The translations under genes and the position numbers were made by a program. The notes under the pieces are model-generated. The model did no database searches. It was not told where the DNA came from and worked only from the letters and a program-made list of their open reading frames with translations. Below, one piece after another: positions 37,160 to 38,652 of a DNA stretch of 38,652 bases (the first letter of the stretch is position 1; the number at the start of each line of letters is the position of its first letter). The stretch lies in IMG/VR virus record IMGVR_UViG_3300036978_000670, positions 1-38,652 of that record; one strand, given 5' to 3'. The stretch comes from a virus.

Positions 37160-37639
37160 ATGAAACGGATAATGATTGCCGGATTGTCAGGATTGCTGGT
37201 AACTGGCTGTATGGCGGATAAAGCCCCGCAATCATGGCCGCCAGAAATGGATAGTGAGAGGCCACTGGTTGCGGATAAGTATTATGATGCCCTCAAGGCT
37301 AACCAGCCGGTATTGCTTGCCGCGCTGGAAGCCGATAAGTCTTCAGCAGGGGCCGTTGCTTTTGCCGGAACACCTGCTCCACCTAAAGGATTTACCGCTC
37401 CTTTTGGCAACTTGCGCGTTGTCGTCTTTGGCGGCGGTGACAAGGCGGAGCAGTGCATTTCCCCTTCTTTGCCCGCTGCCGCTGATGGACAGCGGGCTGA
37501 AGGTGAAGACGTGGATAATCGAAAGGCCGGGGCATCGCCCGCTGCTGCTGATCGGGCTGATGATAGCGTGGTAGGCTATGAGAGCATTGACGCTTCCCCA
37601 CCGCCTGATAAGCTGCTTAGGCTCTCTCCTCCCAAGTAA
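37160..37639 (+). CDS. Lipoprotein
   Basis: 159 residues with a short signal peptide and lipobox LVTGC (Cys17), so it should be acylated and periplasm-facing. The mature part is Ala/Pro/Asp-rich and largely disordered. GGAGG precedes the ATG. Between the CAP gene and the lysin it could be an outer-membrane spanin-like factor or a superinfection-exclusion lipoprotein; no partner inner-membrane spanin is obvious. Confidence 0.7.
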   Translation: MKRIMIAGLSGLLVTGCMADKAPQSWPPEMDSERPLVADKYYDALKANQPVLLAALEADKSSAGAVAFAGTPAPPKGFTAPFGNLRVVVFGGGDKAEQCISPSLPAAADGQRAEGEDVDNRKAGASPAAADRADDSVVGYESIDASPPPDKLLRLSPPK

Positions 37640-37648
37640 CCTTCCGCC

Positions 37649-38389
37649 ATGCGCCGACTGCTGTGCATGGCGGCTTGGCTGCTATTCGTTCACATCGGGC
37701 TTGCCCTTGCCGCAGGCCCGGTAATCCCTCTTGGCCTGCCTGATGAGGCCATCCTGCGCGGCCTTGGGCCGTTGTCCTGCCGGGCTGATCTGCCCACTGA
37801 TGATCCCGTAAAAAACAAGCCATGTAGCCGTTATGAGTTGCTTGAGCATGGCATGACGCAGCAGAGCCTTGCTGTTGCCCTGACCGTACTCGCTGAGGTA
37901 TATCCCGGCGATACAGAGGCGGCAAAGCTGGTGATGATCACCATGTTCACACGCCGCGCTGTGGTCAGTGAGCCGGGCGCGGAGGTCACCTTGACTGAGA
38001 TTGTCTCCCAGCGCAAGCAATACACCGGCTGGGCCAAGGGGCGGCTTAATCCGGCCACTATTGCCCAGTATCTCCTGCCGACTATGCAGATGGCCGCTGC
38101 GTTCACCAAGGGCGATTACGATAGCGAGCCGCTGCGTTTCACGCACTATGCCCGGTGCGATGCCAATCCATCGTGGATGCAAGCAGCGCGTAAGGCGGGC
38201 ATCAAAATCCTTGTGTATCACGAGCATTGCTGGATCACAGGGACAGCGGATGATCCTGCGCTGATCCTCTGGCCGCGTCCTAATGGTGCGCGGAAAGGTG
38301 TGAGTTGGCGGAGAGTGAGAGACAGTGCGCCTGCGATGTTCGCAGCGATTCACGGGCCGCGAACGGCGACGGGCTTGGCGATGAGGTGA
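37649..38389 (+). CDS. SleB/CwlJ-type cell wall hydrolase (endolysin)
   Basis: 246 residues with an N-terminal signal or signal-arrest segment (LLCMAAWLLFVHIGLALA). The domain resembles SleB-type hydrolases: LAEVYPGDTEAAKLVM with the candidate catalytic Glu, SQRKQYTGWAKG, FTHYARC...PSWM and a late HEHCW. These enzymes cleave peptidoglycan glycan strands. Nine bases after the lipoprotein gene, in the lysis position of the late operon. The secretory N-terminus implies export without needing holin lesions. Confidence 0.68.
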   Translation: MRRLLCMAAWLLFVHIGLALAAGPVIPLGLPDEAILRGLGPLSCRADLPTDDPVKNKPCSRYELLEHGMTQQSLAVALTVLAEVYPGDTEAAKLVMITMFTRRAVVSEPGAEVTLTEIVSQRKQYTGWAKGRLNPATIAQYLLPTMQMAAAFTKGDYDSEPLRFTHYARCDANPSWMQAARKAGIKILVYHEHCWITGTADDPALILWPRPNGARKGVSWRRVRDSAPAMFAAIHGPRTATGLAMR

Positions 38390-38390
38390 G

Positions 38391-38582
38391 GTGGCAAACA
38401 AAAAGGCCACTGGATTGCGGAGCAGCGCATCAGCAGCCGGACAAGGTGCATTCAGCGGCAGTTGTTCTGGTCTGCTGCCCCCTTCCTTACTGATCAATTC
38501 GTGTTACTGGATTTGGCTTTGCTTCTGTTTCGCTCCCCCCTTTGACCCCTCATTTGTGGTTCTTCGGCGGAAGAAAAGTTGA
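38391..38582 (+). CDS. Possible small membrane protein (holin-like?)
   Basis: 63 codons from a GTG one base after the lysin stop, with GAGGTGAG upstream. The product has a basic N-terminus, one hydrophobic segment (LLINSCYWIWLCFCFAPPF) and a basic C-terminal tail (LRRKKS), the outline of a small single-span membrane protein. The end overlaps a 6-bp hairpin (38560-38575). Codon use is ordinary. Low confidence; no holin family is recognised. Confidence 0.35.
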   Translation: MANKKATGLRSSASAAGQGAFSGSCSGLLPPSLLINSCYWIWLCFCFAPPFDPSFVVLRRKKS

Positions 38583-38652
38583 ATGATAATAAGGTGAAAG
38601 GTACTTCCGGCGTGGTACTGTAAAACGTTCACGGAAAAAATTTTGATCGTTT
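38583..38652. other. Gene-free stretch joining the ends
   Basis: Together with 1-269 this makes about 340 bp without a convincing gene on the circular map. It holds the 19-bp overlap, flanked by CGG/CCG and A/T-runs that form an imperfect hairpin across the joint, then the promoter and small-RNA signals listed at 84-217. Confidence 0.6.
38634..38652. repeat. Terminal direct repeat, right copy
   Basis: Exact copy of bases 1-19; see the left copy. Shows that the window closes on itself. Confidence 0.9.

Overview
The window is a complete or near-complete tailed-phage genome. The last 19 bases repeat the first 19, so the sequence closes into a circle of about 38,633 bp. The gene set is that of a siphovirus with lambda-type packaging: a GpA-family terminase, lambda-type portal, HK97-type prohead protease, gpT-like capsid, gpZ- and gpU-like tail proteins, a G/GT frameshift pair and a 1473-residue tape measure. 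A lipobox lipoprotein and a SleB-type lysin point to a Gram-negative host; its genus cannot be told from sequence alone. I see no integrase, excisionase, CI-type repressor, DNA polymerase, tRNA or CRISPR array, so a temperate life style is not supported.

Layout. (1) 38583-4565, rightward: a control region with a candidate small RNA, then replication (SF3 helicase, an inverted-repeat origin candidate, C4-zinc/TOPRIM primase) and small genes. (2) 7080-4671, leftward operon 1: coiled-coil protein, HTH-zinc protein, TPR-like protein, Cys-rich and zinc-knuckle proteins. (3) 7236-9912, rightward: terminase. (4) 11135-9851, leftward operon 2, including an ASCH-domain protein, preceded by a ~170-nt structured leader. 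(5) 11489-31461, rightward: head and tail morphogenesis. (6) 33012-31397, leftward operon 3, ending in a ribbon-helix-helix protein. (7) 33265-38582, rightward: tail-fibre genes and an envelope/lysis block containing a CAP-domain protein.

The striking feature is the leftward set. Three small-gene operons interrupt the rightward programme. Each has a sigma70-like promoter with exactly 17 bp of spacing, and a fourth such promoter reads into a strong terminator at 149-113. Operons 1 and 3 share a paralogous leader (hairpin, A-run, ribosome site, first six codons). Many cistrons are followed, 6-20 nt after the stop, by a GC-rich stem-loop; in operon 3 three of these are copies of one ~45-bp repeat, giving a cassette-like gene/stem-loop array. 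The last genes of operons 2 and 3 run 62-65 bp antisense into essential rightward genes, with a 9- to 12-bp stem just past each stop. The fourth promoter would make a ~70-nt RNA whose linker is complementary over 9 nt to the ribosome sites of the lead genes of operons 1 and 3. Together this suggests an RNA-level control system for the small early-type genes. That is inference from sequence and is untested.
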